The notes under the pieces: generated by a model
Seen by the model: the letters and a program-made list of their open reading frames with translations, nothing else
The model's database searches: none
Told to the model about the DNA's origin: nothing
Source: Vibrio hangzhouensis
GTDB lineage: Bacteria; Pseudomonadota; Gammaproteobacteria; Enterobacterales; Vibrionaceae
Direction: 5' to 3'
NCBI RefSeq assembly: GCF_900107935.1
Contig: NZ_FNVG01000008.1
Location: 1-64,000, forward strand
Length of the DNA stretch: 64,000 bases
Part shown: piece by piece, positions 17,879 through 27,762 of the stretch
Layout of the letters: every line of letters begins with the position of its first letter
How positions within the stretch are numbered: the stretch's first letter is position 1
Position numbers and translations under genes: made by a program

Positions 17879-17894
17879 TGTGCGGAAACGAACA
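17879..17894. promoter_or_regulatory. GlpR-type operator upstream of glpK
   Basis: TGTGCG-GAAA-CGAACA matches the E. coli glp operator core (TGTTCG-N4-CGAACA) at 11 of 12 conserved positions with the same 4-bp spacer. It ends 45 bp before the glpK ATG, in the divergent glpD-glpK regulatory region (17660-17939). The likely ligand is the GlpR encoded at 26973. Confidence 0.7.
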
Positions 17895-17939
17895 TTTCGC
17901 GATGACAGCGAAAAATGATAACGAAATAACGAGAAAGAT

Positions 17940-19433
17940 ATGGAAAGCAAGAAGAAAGTCGTCGTCGCTTTAGATCAGGGCACTACCAGCTCCCGTGCCA
18001 TCCTATTTGATCATGACGCTAATACCGTTAGCTCTGCGCAACGTGAATTCACACAAATCTATCCAAAGCCCGGTTGGGTCGAACATGACCCTATGGAGAT
18101 CTGGGCGACGCAACGTTCATCTCTGACTGAGGTACTGGCACAATCCGATATCGCCAATGAAGAAGTCGCCGCGATCGGCATCACCAACCAGCGAGAAACA
18201 ACCATCGTCTGGGAGAAAGAAACCGGACATCCAGTCTACAACGCCATCGTCTGGCAATGCCGCCGTACCGCAGACTTTTGTGAACAACTTAAGGCAGACG
18301 GGCATGAAGCCTACATTCGTGACACGACTGGCCTTGTTGTTGACGCGTATTTCTCCGGCTCAAAAATTGCCTGGATCCTTGACCATGTAGAGGGGGCTCG
18401 TGAACGTGCGGAGAAAGGCGAATTGCTCTTCGGTACGGTCGATACTTGGCTTATCTGGAAACTCACTCACGGAAAATCTCACGTCACAGACGTCAGTAAT
18501 GCTTCACGAACCATGTTGTTCAACATTCATACTCTGGATTGGGACGACAAACTGCTTGAGATCTTCAATATCCCGAGAAGCATGCTACCGGAAGTCAAAT
18601 CCAGTAGTGAAGTCTACGGCTACGCGCATATAGGTGGTGGCAGCGCAGACATTCCAATCAGTGGAATCGCTGGCGATCAACAAGCGGCGCTTTTCGGCCA
18701 ACAGTGTTTCAAAAAAGGTATGGTCAAAAACACTTACGGCACTGGCTGTTTCCTACTAATGAACACCGGAGACAAGCCTATTGCCTCTAAGCATGGCTTG
18801 TTGACCACGGTTGGCTACAAAGTGGGAGAACAGGTCACCTACGCTCTTGAAGGCAGTGTGTTTATGGGTGGCGCTACCATTCAATGGCTTCGTGATGAGC
18901 TGGGATTGATTCGCGATGCACAAGATACCGAGTATTTTGCCGAGAAAGTCGATGATTGTAACGGCGTGTATCTTGTTCCGGCCTTTGTCGGACTTGGCGC
19001 ACCCTACTGGGATCCGCATGCACGAGGGACATTAACCGGACTTACACGCGGCACCAATCGCAATCACATCATCCGAGCAGCATTAGAGTCTATTGCCTAT
19101 CAGAGTCGTGATGTATTACTGGCAATGGAGGAAGATTCCGGTATCAAGCTAAGTCAGATCCGAGTTGATGGTGGTGCGGTCGCCAATGACTTCCTGATGC
19201 AGTTTCAGGCCGATATTATGGGCAGCAAAGTGGTGCGTCCCGTGGTTCGCGAATCCACCGCTCTGGGTGCTGCCATGCTGGCAGGCTTAGCAGTAGGCTT
19301 TTGGAACAGTCAGGAAGAACTCGCTGATAAAAAAGAGATAGAGCGAACCTTTAGCCCCGAGCTAGAACGTACAGAACGGGAAGCGCTATACGGCGGCTGG
19401 CTCGAAGCCATAGGACGTACAAAAACCCGCTAA
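17940..19433 (+). CDS. glpK: Glycerol kinase
   Basis: A 497-residue FGGY-family kinase that phosphorylates glycerol to sn-glycerol 3-phosphate with ATP. The phosphate loop '[17 protein letters not shown]', the glycerol-site segments '[12 protein letters not shown]' and '[11 protein letters not shown]', the conserved '[13 protein letters not shown]' and the C-terminal '[19 protein letters not shown]' are all present, so the enzyme looks intact. GAGAAAG lies just upstream as ribosome binding site. No glpF (aquaglyceroporin) lies next to it, unlike in many enterics. Divergent from glpD and followed by a strong terminator. Confidence 0.96.
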   Translation: MESKKKVVVALDQGTTSSRAILFDHDANTVSSAQREFTQIYPKPGWVEHDPMEIWATQRSSLTEVLAQSDIANEEVAAIGITNQRETTIVWEKETGHPVYNAIVWQCRRTADFCEQLKADGHEAYIRDTTGLVVDAYFSGSKIAWILDHVEGARERAEKGELLFGTVDTWLIWKLTHGKSHVTDVSNASRTMLFNIHTLDWDDKLLEIFNIPRSMLPEVKSSSEVYGYAHIGGGSADIPISGIAGDQQAALFGQQCFKKGMVKNTYGTGCFLLMNTGDKPIASKHGLLTTVGYKVGEQVTYALEGSVFMGGATIQWLRDELGLIRDAQDTEYFAEKVDDCNGVYLVPAFVGLGAPYWDPHARGTLTGLTRGTNRNHIIRAALESIAYQSRDVLLAMEEDSGIKLSQIRVDGGAVANDFLMQFQADIMGSKVVRPVVRESTALGAAMLAGLAVGFWNSQEELADKKEIERTFSPELERTEREALYGGWLEAIGRTKTR

Positions 19434-19451
19434 CCCAATCTTGCAAAAAAG

Positions 19452-19475
19452 AACGCACCATTTGGTGCGTTTTTT
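19452..19475 (+). terminator. Rho-independent terminator of glpK
   Basis: AACGCACC-ATTT-GGTGCGTT followed by TTTT, 18 bp after the glpK stop. Confidence 0.9.
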
Positions 19476-19603
19476 ATCTGCACATTCCTGTCTCAACTCT
19501 GGCGTTTTACTGTGAAACCCGCTAAGTTCAGCGTTTGCTGTCAGAGTAACAGCGTGTTAACTCTTTAATTACATGAAATTCTATTCTCCACGGATGCCCG
19601 AAT

Positions 19604-20905
19604 ATGACTCACACTTCCCCAGCCTTTATTGATGCCGGTGTAAAATATACACCTCACTACTTTACGGTTCCTCTCGATTATCAGGACCCATCCAAAGGAT
19701 CGCTGCAACTCTTCGCCAGAGAAGTCTCTCTGGCCAAGGAGAACGCCGATAAGCCCTGGCTGGTCTTTTTTCAAGGCGGTCCTGGTTTTCCTTCACCACG
19801 CCCTAACGGCCACAATGGCTGGATAAAACGCGCTTTGCAGGACTATCGCGTGTTACTGCTCGACCAGCGTGGTACGGGGAACAGCAGTGTGATCAGTCAC
19901 CAGACTCTGGCGCACCTGTCTCCAACCGAGCAAGCCGATTACTTAAGTCATTTTCGAGCCGACAATATCGTTCGTGACGCCGAATTTATTCGTCAGGCTT
20001 TTGGCGTGAAGCAGTGGGCCATCCTGGGTCAAAGCTTTGGCGGATTCTGCTCTCTGACCTATCTATCACTGTTTCCGGATAGCCTAAGCCGTGCGTACAT
20101 TACAGGTGGAGTGCCTTCAATAGAGCGACATCCCGATGATGTCTATAAAGCCACTTTTAAACGTACCAAAGAGAAAAACCAGCAATTCTTTACTCAGTTC
20201 CCACATGCGCAGTCGCTTTGCAAAAAGATCGCTGACCATCTGGCGAAACACGAGGTGTTACTGCCTAATGGACAACCATTCACCGTCGAGCAATTTCAGC
20301 AAATAGGGATTAATTTTGGTGTGAGCGACAGTTTCCTTCCTACCTACTATTCTCTTGAGAATGCATTTATTGAAGTGGGTGGAGAGTCAACATTACGCTA
20401 TGAGTTCCTTAACGAAATGCTGATACAACAGGCGTTTCAAACCAATCCCATTTATGCACTTTTACACGAGTCGATTTATTGTCAGGGCTTTGCATCTAGT
20501 TGGTCCGCAGAGCGAGTTCGTCAACTGCACGATGAGTTCAACTACCAATCAGGCGACAAGTATTTCTACTTCACTGGGGAAATGGTGTTCCCGTGGATGT
20601 TTGAGCAATACGAATGCTTGCAGCCACTCAAAGAAGCCGCCGACCAACTGGCAAGAAAAGACGACTGGGGCCCACTTTACAATGCTGAAGTATTAGCAAA
20701 AAACCGCGTTCCGGTCAGTTGTGCTGTCTACGCTGATGATATGTTTGTCGAGATGGACATCAGCCGGGAAACACTCGCTGGCATCCCGAATTCAAAAGCC
20801 TGGATCACCAACGAATACGAACATAATGGATTACGTGCCGATGGTGAGCGTATTCTCGATAAGCTGATCGAAATGGGTGACCACATCTATTACTGCCAAA
20901 GCTAG
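19604..20905 (+). CDS. Prolyl aminopeptidase (peptidase S33, alpha/beta hydrolase)
   Basis: A 433-residue alpha/beta hydrolase of the long prolyl-aminopeptidase type known from Aeromonas and Xanthomonas relatives; it would release N-terminal proline from peptides in the cytoplasm. The oxyanion segment 'FFQGGPGFPSPRP' and 'LLDQRGTGNSS' precede the nucleophile elbow 'GQSFGG' (Ser near residue 146). The acid lies in 'YADDMFV' and the base in 'EYEHNGLR' near the end. No signal peptide. It stands alone on the plus strand and ends one base before the convergent LysR gene. Confidence 0.88.
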   Translation: MTHTSPAFIDAGVKYTPHYFTVPLDYQDPSKGSLQLFAREVSLAKENADKPWLVFFQGGPGFPSPRPNGHNGWIKRALQDYRVLLLDQRGTGNSSVISHQTLAHLSPTEQADYLSHFRADNIVRDAEFIRQAFGVKQWAILGQSFGGFCSLTYLSLFPDSLSRAYITGGVPSIERHPDDVYKATFKRTKEKNQQFFTQFPHAQSLCKKIADHLAKHEVLLPNGQPFTVEQFQQIGINFGVSDSFLPTYYSLENAFIEVGGESTLRYEFLNEMLIQQAFQTNPIYALLHESIYCQGFASSWSAERVRQLHDEFNYQSGDKYFYFTGEMVFPWMFEQYECLQPLKEAADQLARKDDWGPLYNAEVLAKNRVPVSCAVYADDMFVEMDISRETLAGIPNSKAWITNEYEHNGLRADGERILDKLIEMGDHIYYCQS

Positions 20906-20906
20906 A

Positions 20907-21800
20907 CTAAATCATCAACTGGCTCTGCTCTCGCAGCCAGTTTTTGAACAATCGCGTATAAGGGTCGTCGATATGGGTGATGATAAAGTACCCAGCATGT
21001 GCGGCTATCGGAGCAAAAGGGGCGACCAGTCGCCCCTGTTCGATTTCACTGCCCAGTAACGCCTGTCTGGCCAATGCCACGCCTACTCCCGCCTCCGCTG
21101 CCGACATAGCCATATCAGTACGATTGAAAAAGTGCCCTTTATTGGTCTCAAAATCGAGGTTTTGCTCAGAAGCCCAGTACAACCACTCATAATCTTTTGG
21201 CGCTCCCTGCCAAGGCATCAAATCATGAAGCAACGTAACATGACGCCAAGCCTCGCTCCCCTCGTCAAGTCCGGGGTGTTTTGCCAAATAATCCTGGCTC
21301 AACACTGGGATCAGACACTCCTCCATCAGCAATTCTGCACCTGAATGCTTATAGGGTATCGGCCCGTAGTCGATGGCAATATCGAAATCCCGGTTTTCGC
21401 TGTCCACCAGCGCGCCCTCCGCAAAAGTATGAATCTGAACATCGGGATAGTGGCGATGAAAATCTTCAAGTTTGGGCACCAACCATTTAAAAGCAAACGA
21501 CGGTGTCAGCTTGAGTCTGATCTGTTTGCGCTCAGACACCCGAGTCAGTTGAAACACATTCTCTTCGATAGCGGCAAGGTGATGTCCGGTGGCATCCACA
21601 AGTCGGTGACCCTGCTCTGTCAGTCGTATACCGCGAGCGTGGCGTTCAAAAACACTAAAGCCTAACCTGTCCTCTACCTGTTGCAATTGCTGACTCACTG
21701 CACCTACTGTGAGGTTAAGCTCTTTAGCTGCACTGGTAATACTTGTATGCCGCGCGACGATGCAGATCAGATTCACTCCATTTAGCAGCGCTGATTTCAT
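20907..21800 (-). CDS. LysR-family transcriptional regulator
   Basis: A 297-residue LysR protein. The N-terminal winged helix-turn-helix spans about residues 5-62 ('HTSITSAAKELNLTVGAVSQ') and is followed by a substrate-binding domain ('RKQIRLKLTPSFAFKWLVPK', resembling the GcvA/AmpR subgroup). It is divergent from the D-amino-acid dehydrogenase gene, with a 104-bp spacer containing a small inverted repeat, so control of that gene is likely. The inducer is not known; a D-amino acid is a reasonable guess. Confidence 0.88.
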   Translation of the reverse strand: MKSALLNGVNLICIVARHTSITSAAKELNLTVGAVSQQLQQVEDRLGFSVFERHARGIRLTEQGHRLVDATGHHLAAIEENVFQLTRVSERKQIRLKLTPSFAFKWLVPKLEDFHRHYPDVQIHTFAEGALVDSENRDFDIAIDYGPIPYKHSGAELLMEECLIPVLSQDYLAKHPGLDEGSEAWRHVTLLHDLMPWQGAPKDYEWLYWASEQNLDFETNKGHFFNRTDMAMSAAEAGVGVALARQALLGSEIEQGRLVAPFAPIAAHAGYFIITHIDDPYTRLFKNWLREQSQLMI

Positions 21801-21842
21801 TTAAAGCCTTAAAAATATCTAAAACCTACTATTAATTCTTAT

Positions 21843-21855
21843 TGATTGTTAATCA
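21843..21855. promoter_or_regulatory. Inverted repeat in the LysR-dadA intergenic region
   Basis: TGATT-GTT-AATCA, a 5+5 bp inverted repeat in an AT-rich spacer midway between the divergent genes. This is where a LysR protein would bind both its own and the target promoter. It is short and could occur by chance. Confidence 0.35.
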
Positions 21856-21904
21856 GATGTAAATTACTCATTCTTAGCAAAATTCAAAAGTGTGAGAAGC
21901 CATA

Positions 21905-23155
21905 GTGAAAGTTGTTGTATTGGGAAGCGGGGTCATCGGCCTGACAAGTGCGTGGTATCTGTCTCAGGCGGGCTTTGACGTAACGGTTGTAGACAGACAG
22001 TCCAGAGCGGGTGAAGAGACCAGTTTCGCCAATGCCGGGCAAATTTCCTACGGATATTCATCACCTTGGGCAGCACCCGGCATACCAGCCAAGGCTATCA
22101 AGTGGCTATTTGAGAAACACGCTCCACTTAAGATCAAGCCAAGCCTGAGCCCGGAGTTGATACAATGGGCTAGTCAGATGCTCATTAACTGCCAATTAGA
22201 CAGATATAAAGTAAACAAGTCCCGCATGCTTACCATTGCCAATCGAAGTCGTGCCTGTTTAGCTCAGCTAAACAAAGACCACAACCTCCAATATCACGGA
22301 CGTACTCAGGGTACCCTGCAGATATTCCGCTCTCACAAGCAACTCGAAGCTATTGAGAAAGACATGGCGTTATTATCTGAAAGCGGTACTCGGTTCCAGT
22401 TATTCGATGCGAAACAGTGCTTTCAGCAAGAGCCCGGACTGGCAAACATGGATGGCGAACTGGTTGGTGGACTTTACCTACCCGACGACGAAACCGGAGA
22501 CTGCTACCTTTTCTGTCAGCAGTTACAACAGATGGCAGAGCAATCCGGTGTTAAATTCCTGTTCGATACTAAAATCAATGCTCTGATTACTGAGAAGCGC
22601 CGTGTTGTCGGTGTGGCAACCTCTAACGGTACCCTCGCGGGAGAGCACTTTGTGGTGGCGTTGGGCAGTTACTCAAAGGCCTTGTTACAGCCACATGGTA
22701 TTGATCTTCCGGTTTATCCAGTCAAAGGCTACTCCCTCACCCTCCCCATTGTCGACCCGCGCCACGCGCCATCCTCGACCATAATGGATGAGACCTACAA
22801 AGTTGCCCTGACCCGGTTTGATGATCGTATTCGTGTGGCGGGCACCGCTGAGTTAGCCGGATTCGATCCCGCCCTTCCCGACAAACGCCTGGCGACCCTC
22901 AACCACGTGGTCAGCAGTTTGTTTCCTAAAGGTGTCAATCTGGATAGAGCCGACTACTGGACCGGTTTTCGCCCCATGACACCAGATGGCACTCCGATTA
23001 TCGGCAAAACTCAGCTCACCAATCTGTACACTAATACCGGACATGGCACCTTAGGTTGGACAATGGCCTGCGGATCCGCGGATATACTCACGGAGTTGAT
23101 TGCCTCCGACGGACGCCAAGTAATAACAGACCTGAGCGTGGAGAGATACTTATGA
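21905..23155 (+). CDS. dadA: D-amino acid dehydrogenase small-subunit type flavoprotein
   Basis: A 416-residue FAD-dependent oxidoreductase of the DadA family, which deaminates D-amino acids to 2-oxo acids at the inner membrane. The N-terminal FAD fold 'MKVVVLGSGVIGLTSAWYLS' and 'EETSFANAGQISYGYSSPWA' are characteristic, and 'YWTGFRPMTPDGTPIIG' and 'TGHGTLGWTMACGSA' mark the C-terminal FAD site. The start is GTG at 21905. There is no alanine racemase gene (dadX) beside it. Control by the divergent LysR is likely. Substrate range cannot be inferred. Confidence 0.9.
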   Translation: MKVVVLGSGVIGLTSAWYLSQAGFDVTVVDRQSRAGEETSFANAGQISYGYSSPWAAPGIPAKAIKWLFEKHAPLKIKPSLSPELIQWASQMLINCQLDRYKVNKSRMLTIANRSRACLAQLNKDHNLQYHGRTQGTLQIFRSHKQLEAIEKDMALLSESGTRFQLFDAKQCFQQEPGLANMDGELVGGLYLPDDETGDCYLFCQQLQQMAEQSGVKFLFDTKINALITEKRRVVGVATSNGTLAGEHFVVALGSYSKALLQPHGIDLPVYPVKGYSLTLPIVDPRHAPSSTIMDETYKVALTRFDDRIRVAGTAELAGFDPALPDKRLATLNHVVSSLFPKGVNLDRADYWTGFRPMTPDGTPIIGKTQLTNLYTNTGHGTLGWTMACGSADILTELIASDGRQVITDLSVERYL

Positions 23156-23575
23156 TCACTAGCAAGTGAAGTTACATTGGGAGAGACGCATCACGGTGCT
23201 CACAATCCAGTCTTCAAGGAGACACGGCACCATTTTTACTATCTTGGTCCCAAAACACACGCTATTGTGACCAAGGTACTGTATTTACTCCTTCTTTTCG
23301 CTTTTTAATACATCTGACCAAACAGGCTGCAACCTAAACGCATGGCTTGGCGGCCTTTACTCATTCTAAGCGACCGTTAGCAAAATCAGATTAAGTGACA
23401 CCAACAAACATGAAAAATGGCCTAGCGAAAGGCTAGACCATCTTGGGTGTTGGAGCAGTGCAAAAAAGTAAAGCAACTAAGTTGTTTGTTACTTTTTAAT
23501 GGTATGTGTCCTTCTAGACCTGTTTGCATTCATTTAGTCAACGCTTCGAAGAATATATAGCCAGCTCGTCAGTAT
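23156..23575. other. Intergenic region with two terminator hairpins
   Basis: About 420 bp without a supported gene between convergent dadA and the TPR gene. Two hairpins are visible. At 23418-23440, TGGCCTAGC-GAAA-GGCTAGACCA has one mismatch and, read on the minus strand, is followed by TTTTT. At 23463-23497, AAAAAGTAA...TTACTTTTT has an inner CAAC/GTTG stem and is symmetrical. Both suit termination of the minus-strand TPR/Sel1 operon, and the second also of dadA. The rest is unremarkable. Confidence 0.6.
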
Positions 23576-25207
23576 TTATAATTGTTTAATAATACTTTCA
23601 TTAGCCATAATAAATTCATTATGGAGTTCATTAAGAGTCTGCTGAGCTATGAGGTTAACCTTCGAGCTCGGTAAAGCGGGATCTTTTCCTTGAAACCTTT
23701 CCACTACTCTTTCTTTATAGCTTTTGGTTGTCTGCGTCGTTATGTTGCTAGTATGAGCAAAATATGTGATCACGTCATTCCACTCTTGACTGGTTAATTC
23801 CAGAACATCCAAATTATATCTCAACTTTTGCGTGTACCTTTCCAAAGTAAAGTGTCTATCGATTGCTAGTACTAGCTCTTGCCTCTTATTTGGTTCAACC
23901 TTTTCAAATACTTCGTTTAACTTTGCCATTAAAAATGTAAGAACTTCCTGACTAGGGTATACATAAGCCAGGGTGTTTTTGAACCACTGTTCAGATTCAA
24001 AATGTGCTGTTTCTCGACCCAACTTCCTATTTGAAAAGTTTATCATTTGCCAAGGTGCCGGTTCATGAGGCTTGAGTTCAATACTCTTAGTGTATGCTTC
24101 TATCGCTTTTAAATAATTACCTTCATCAAACTGGTGCCTGCCTAGTTGCATCCAACCACCGTAGGATGACGGATAATCATAAAGGTACTGCTCTAGATAC
24201 TGTACCCTCTTTTGGAAGTCTTCGCAGTCCTCGCATGTAGCCGCAACCCATAAACTAAACTCATTAAAGGGGTTATGTTTTAAACTCATCGCTAAGTGCT
24301 CTTCGGCCTCTAAGTGACTATTGTCACGAGAAAGTGCCTCCGATAACTGCATATGCGTCTCCGCTATACTAAACCCCCTATCTAACAGCATGTATAAGAT
24401 ACTTTGTGCCAGTTTATAATCAGGATTATCTTCGCCTATACCAAAATTACCATATAAGTCACGTGATTTAATTAACTCTATTTGGTTCTCTAGAATCGCC
24501 CTGCCAAGTTGGTTTTGTGACCTATTCCAGTACTGATCCTTTATGGCTTCCATTGCCTCATATGAACCTCCCCAGCGCACCTGATTGTCATAGATATTTA
24601 ATTTCGCTAACGAGATATTATTTGGGAATTTCTCATTTGTCGCGTTAACCCAGAACGTTCGATATTCGTCATACTCTTCAGATAGTTTTCCTAGGGATTC
24701 CACGCCCATCAAATAACCAAAGGGTAAGTCTGGTTGTATTACAATAGCTTGACGAAAATGTTCTACTGCCGTTAATTGAGCCTTTCTAAAGTAGCTCATT
24801 TGATTGATAGACACACTTTTTCTACCGAAGTGGGTTCTTTCCACCCACCCGTCAAGAGAAGATAAGCTACCCATCAGCATATTTGCGTGAAAATTGTCTG
24901 CTTCAGTCCCGTACCATTGCTTAAGGGCATCAACAAACTCTTCACGCAAATTCGGAGTATCTTTATAAATAGAAAGGCATTTTTGTTCTTGTTGATAGTT
25001 AGACGTAAAGCCCTTTCCGCACTGCAACAGAATTCGGTCAACGGCTGGATAGTCTTGAGCAATAATACTCTTTCGTAGCTGACTAATTTGATTCGATAGT
25101 GCACTATCGACACTTATCTCATCTTCGCTTGCTTGAGTTACTCCTACTGATAGTGCAATTAGCGCAAAAGCAACACACTTATTCATTTTCAAGTAAATTT
25201 TCGGCAT
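23576..25207 (-). CDS. Exported TPR-repeat protein, DUF4034-like, function unknown
   Basis: A 543-residue protein with a signal peptide (about residues 8-27, ending 'VTQAS'). The N-terminal third resembles the DUF4034 group ('FRKAQLTAVEHFRQAIVIQP', 'YDNQVRWGGSYEAM'). Tetratricopeptide repeats follow, most clearly near residues 345-400 ('GGWMQLGRHQFDEGNYLKAI', 'EAYTKSIELKPHEPAPW'). No catalytic motif. AAGGAAG precedes the start at 25207; a downstream ATG at 25186 lacks one. It follows the Sel1 lipoprotein gene by 11 bp and both are AT-richer than their neighbours, suggesting joint acquisition. A scaffold or assembly role at the cell envelope is conceivable, but this is a guess. Confidence 0.8.
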   Translation of the reverse strand: MPKIYLKMNKCVAFALIALSVGVTQASEDEISVDSALSNQISQLRKSIIAQDYPAVDRILLQCGKGFTSNYQQEQKCLSIYKDTPNLREEFVDALKQWYGTEADNFHANMLMGSLSSLDGWVERTHFGRKSVSINQMSYFRKAQLTAVEHFRQAIVIQPDLPFGYLMGVESLGKLSEEYDEYRTFWVNATNEKFPNNISLAKLNIYDNQVRWGGSYEAMEAIKDQYWNRSQNQLGRAILENQIELIKSRDLYGNFGIGEDNPDYKLAQSILYMLLDRGFSIAETHMQLSEALSRDNSHLEAEEHLAMSLKHNPFNEFSLWVAATCEDCEDFQKRVQYLEQYLYDYPSSYGGWMQLGRHQFDEGNYLKAIEAYTKSIELKPHEPAPWQMINFSNRKLGRETAHFESEQWFKNTLAYVYPSQEVLTFLMAKLNEVFEKVEPNKRQELVLAIDRHFTLERYTQKLRYNLDVLELTSQEWNDVITYFAHTSNITTQTTKSYKERVVERFQGKDPALPSSKVNLIAQQTLNELHNEFIMANESIIKQL

Positions 25208-25218
25208 GATCGCTTCCT

Positions 25219-26568
25219 TTAGTATGCTATTCCTTGTTTAATGAATACGATAATATCTTCATTTTCTGAGTATATTTTCTCCCAACCATCACCACGTTCA
25301 AGAATATATACCACTTCATAACCTAGTTTTTTAACCGGCGTGATTAGTGACGAGTTTTCATAAGATTGAGTTCCATCATCGATAACACCCATTGGCAATT
25401 TACTCAATGTGCTAGCTAATTGGTCAAGCGCATATTTGTTACTATCCGAATTATCGACTTGTAATGATTTCAAATACCACACTAAAGCGGTTCCGTAGCT
25501 TTGTTCCACTCCTTTCCCTTCCGCATAGTAGTGTCCGATGAAATTCATCCCTCGAAAATGACCTTGATTAGCTGCTACTTGGAACCATTTCAATGAATCT
25601 GCGATATCTTTTTCGGTCTTATTTTCCTTTTTAACTATCATCGTTCCTAGATAGTAACTTGCGGGGGCAAAACCAAGCTCTGATGATTCTTCTAGAAGAG
25701 CAATCCCTTTTAAATAATCTTCTTCTGATGCTTTCTCTTTTATCAGAATCAAGCCCAATTGATACTTAGCAGTCGCATGACCAGCACTACCACGTTCATA
25801 CCAGTATTTTGCATTTTCTAAGTCATTGTCTAATTGGTATCTATTTCCATTAAGGAACTGGGCTGTGATGTGTCCTGACTGCCCCGCCCTTATGAATAAC
25901 TCATCTGCTTTAGCTCTGTTTTTCTCCACCCCCATACCATTTAGATGAATTTTTGCTTGGTAATAAAATGAATTGTGGTCATAGGTTTCTGATTGCTTCA
26001 ACAAAGTTAACGCGTATTCTGGATCGCTATCAACTCCTGAACCTGTTAGGTAAAGCCTTGCCAACTGTGTAGTTGCACAAGGGTGTCCTTCCAAATGTGC
26101 AGCTTCAAGCCAACTTACTGAAATGGAGAGATTCTTTTTTACATGTGTGCCTTGCATTGCGCGCATGCCAAACAAGAATTGTGCAGGTGAATACCCATTT
26201 TCTGCTGCGCGCCAATACCAATAGAGTGCATCATGATCATTTTCAGCCACTTGATAGCCAATGTCATACATAACCCCTAACCTGTATTGAGCTGCCCCAT
26301 CATTCTCTTTGGCTTTATCTAGCAGTTCCTTAAACGTGTAATTTTGTACTTCATTTAAGCCGATAGGATCTTCAATTCCACAATAGTCATAATGACGGAA
26401 ACCAAAAATTCTCACATTTTCAGTGGTTACCATTGGAACGATAAGCTTTTCATTTAAAGATTCTGAAAAAGTAATGCTTGTATCACTTTTCCCTTCATGC
26501 CCATTATCCGATGTACAACCAACAAACAAAGTAATCAGTAAAACTATCGGTAACTTTTTTGTGATCAT
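25219..26568 (-). CDS. Sel1-repeat lipoprotein, function unknown
   Basis: A 449-residue putative lipoprotein. The signal ends in the lipobox LFVGC with the acyl-acceptor Cys near residue 18. Residues about 90-385 hold roughly eight Sel1-like repeats of about 36 residues ('AAQYRLGVMYDIGYQVAEND', 'RGMNFIGHYYAEGKGVEQSY'). The last 50 residues look like a small beta domain with Gly-Asp-Gly-Trp, similar to a bacterial SH3 unit. First gene of a two-gene operon. Sel1 proteins commonly mediate protein-protein contacts at the envelope; the partner is unknown. The gene is AT-rich compared with flanking glp and dad genes. Confidence 0.82.
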   Translation of the reverse strand: MITKKLPIVLLITLFVGCTSDNGHEGKSDTSITFSESLNEKLIVPMVTTENVRIFGFRHYDYCGIEDPIGLNEVQNYTFKELLDKAKENDGAAQYRLGVMYDIGYQVAENDHDALYWYWRAAENGYSPAQFLFGMRAMQGTHVKKNLSISVSWLEAAHLEGHPCATTQLARLYLTGSGVDSDPEYALTLLKQSETYDHNSFYYQAKIHLNGMGVEKNRAKADELFIRAGQSGHITAQFLNGNRYQLDNDLENAKYWYERGSAGHATAKYQLGLILIKEKASEEDYLKGIALLEESSELGFAPASYYLGTMIVKKENKTEKDIADSLKWFQVAANQGHFRGMNFIGHYYAEGKGVEQSYGTALVWYLKSLQVDNSDSNKYALDQLASTLSKLPMGVIDDGTQSYENSSLITPVKKLGYEVVYILERGDGWEKIYSENEDIIVFIKQGIAY

Positions 26569-26919
26569 GCAATATCCCTATTGACACTAACTATGATATT
26601 TCGAATAGACAGCGATTGAACACTTAAGACTCATCCAATGTGGTGCGACAGGTTTGCAAATAGAATCAAATATCACGCATATGTCATTGAATTAAAGAAA
26701 AAATTTTCCCTATTTATTTAAGCGCACACACCTAAGCATGATTTGTTCAAAGTGATATCAATTCAATTGTTAAATATGAATTTCTTGACTGAAGGTTTAG
26801 TTTACAAAAAAAAGACCAGAGTCATTTAATGCCAGGTCGGTTTACGTCGTTTATGCGTAAAAAGCTATATATTTAATGAATCATTTACCACAGGAATAAA
26901 TACACCAGAGTCCATAAAC
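26569..26919. other. AT-rich intergenic region upstream of the Sel1 lipoprotein gene
   Basis: About 350 bp with no supported gene. It holds the promoter region of the leftward Sel1/TPR operon and lies beyond the 3' end of glpR. Nothing else recognisable was seen. Confidence 0.5.
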
Positions 26920-26956
26920 AAAAAAAATCCCCAAACATTGTTATGCTTGGGGATTG
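26920..26956 (-). terminator. Rho-independent terminator of glpR
   Basis: On the minus strand AATCCCCAA, a 12-nt loop and TTGGGGATT are followed by a run of T. It starts 17 bp after the glpR stop. Confidence 0.88.
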
Positions 26957-26972
26957 CTTTTCTGCTTCGGGA

Positions 26973-27731
26973 TTAGCACACCTGCAAATCCACCTCATTT
27001 TGCTCCAGTATATCCACCAGTTCCTGGGGTGGCATTTCGTCGGTGTAAAACGCGTCTACTTGTGAGATGTGGCCGAGATTAACCATGGCACCACGATTAA
27101 ATTTGGTGCTGTCGGCGGCGAGAATGGTCTGTCCTGAGCAGGCGATGATGGCCTGAGCTATTCGAACCTCGGAAAAATCAAAATCCAGCAGGCTGCCATC
27201 TTCATGGATACCGGAAATTCCGATAATGCCGTAGTCCAGACGAAACTGTTCTATAAACTCTTTGGCTGCCTCGCCGATGATACCGCCGTCTTTATTGCGG
27301 ATCTGTCCGCCCGCCACAATAACCGTAAAGTCATCTTTCACACGCAGAATGTTGGCGACATTGATATTGTTAGTGACTATCTTCAGATCCTTGTGCTCAA
27401 GCAATGCGGTAGCAACCGCTTCGGTGGTGGTACCGATATCAATAAACAATGAAGAAGAGTTAGGAATGCGTTTAACCAACTCTCTGGCAATGCGGTTCTT
27501 TTCGTCCTGATAACTGACTTTACGCGCTGAATAAGCCTCGTTCTCGGTACTGGAATGAAGCGATGCGCCACCGTGGTGACGGGTCACCAACCCTTGCTTA
27601 GCCAGATCATTGAGATCTCGGCGAATCGTCTGCGGGCTGACACCAAACACTTCGACAAACTCTTCAGTATTCAGAAAACCCCGCTCTGAAAGCATGGCCA
27701 ATATTTCTCTGTGACGTTGTGTTTGCTTCAC
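26973..27731 (-). CDS. glpR: Glycerol-3-phosphate regulon repressor GlpR (DeoR family)
   Basis: A 252-residue DeoR-family repressor, exactly the length of E. coli GlpR and very like it throughout: 'KQTQRH' at the start, 'FGVSPQTIRRDLNDLAKQGL' (helix-turn-helix), 'FIDIGTTTEAVATALL', 'IGISGIHEDGSLLDFDFSEV' and a final 'LQVC'. It would release DNA on binding glycerol 3-phosphate. The start is GTG at 27731 with GGAG 8 bases upstream; the longer open frame to 27830 has no family support. It sits 31 bp after a HAD phosphatase gene and about 7 kb from its likely targets glpD and glpK. Confidence 0.93.
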   Translation of the reverse strand: MKQTQRHREILAMLSERGFLNTEEFVEVFGVSPQTIRRDLNDLAKQGLVTRHHGGASLHSSTENEAYSARKVSYQDEKNRIARELVKRIPNSSSLFIDIGTTTEAVATALLEHKDLKIVTNNINVANILRVKDDFTVIVAGGQIRNKDGGIIGEAAKEFIEQFRLDYGIIGISGIHEDGSLLDFDFSEVRIAQAIIACSGQTILAADSTKFNRGAMVNLGHISQVDAFYTDEMPPQELVDILEQNEVDLQVC

Positions 27732-27762
27732 AGCATCGCTCCATATGAGTGTGTAATTATTC

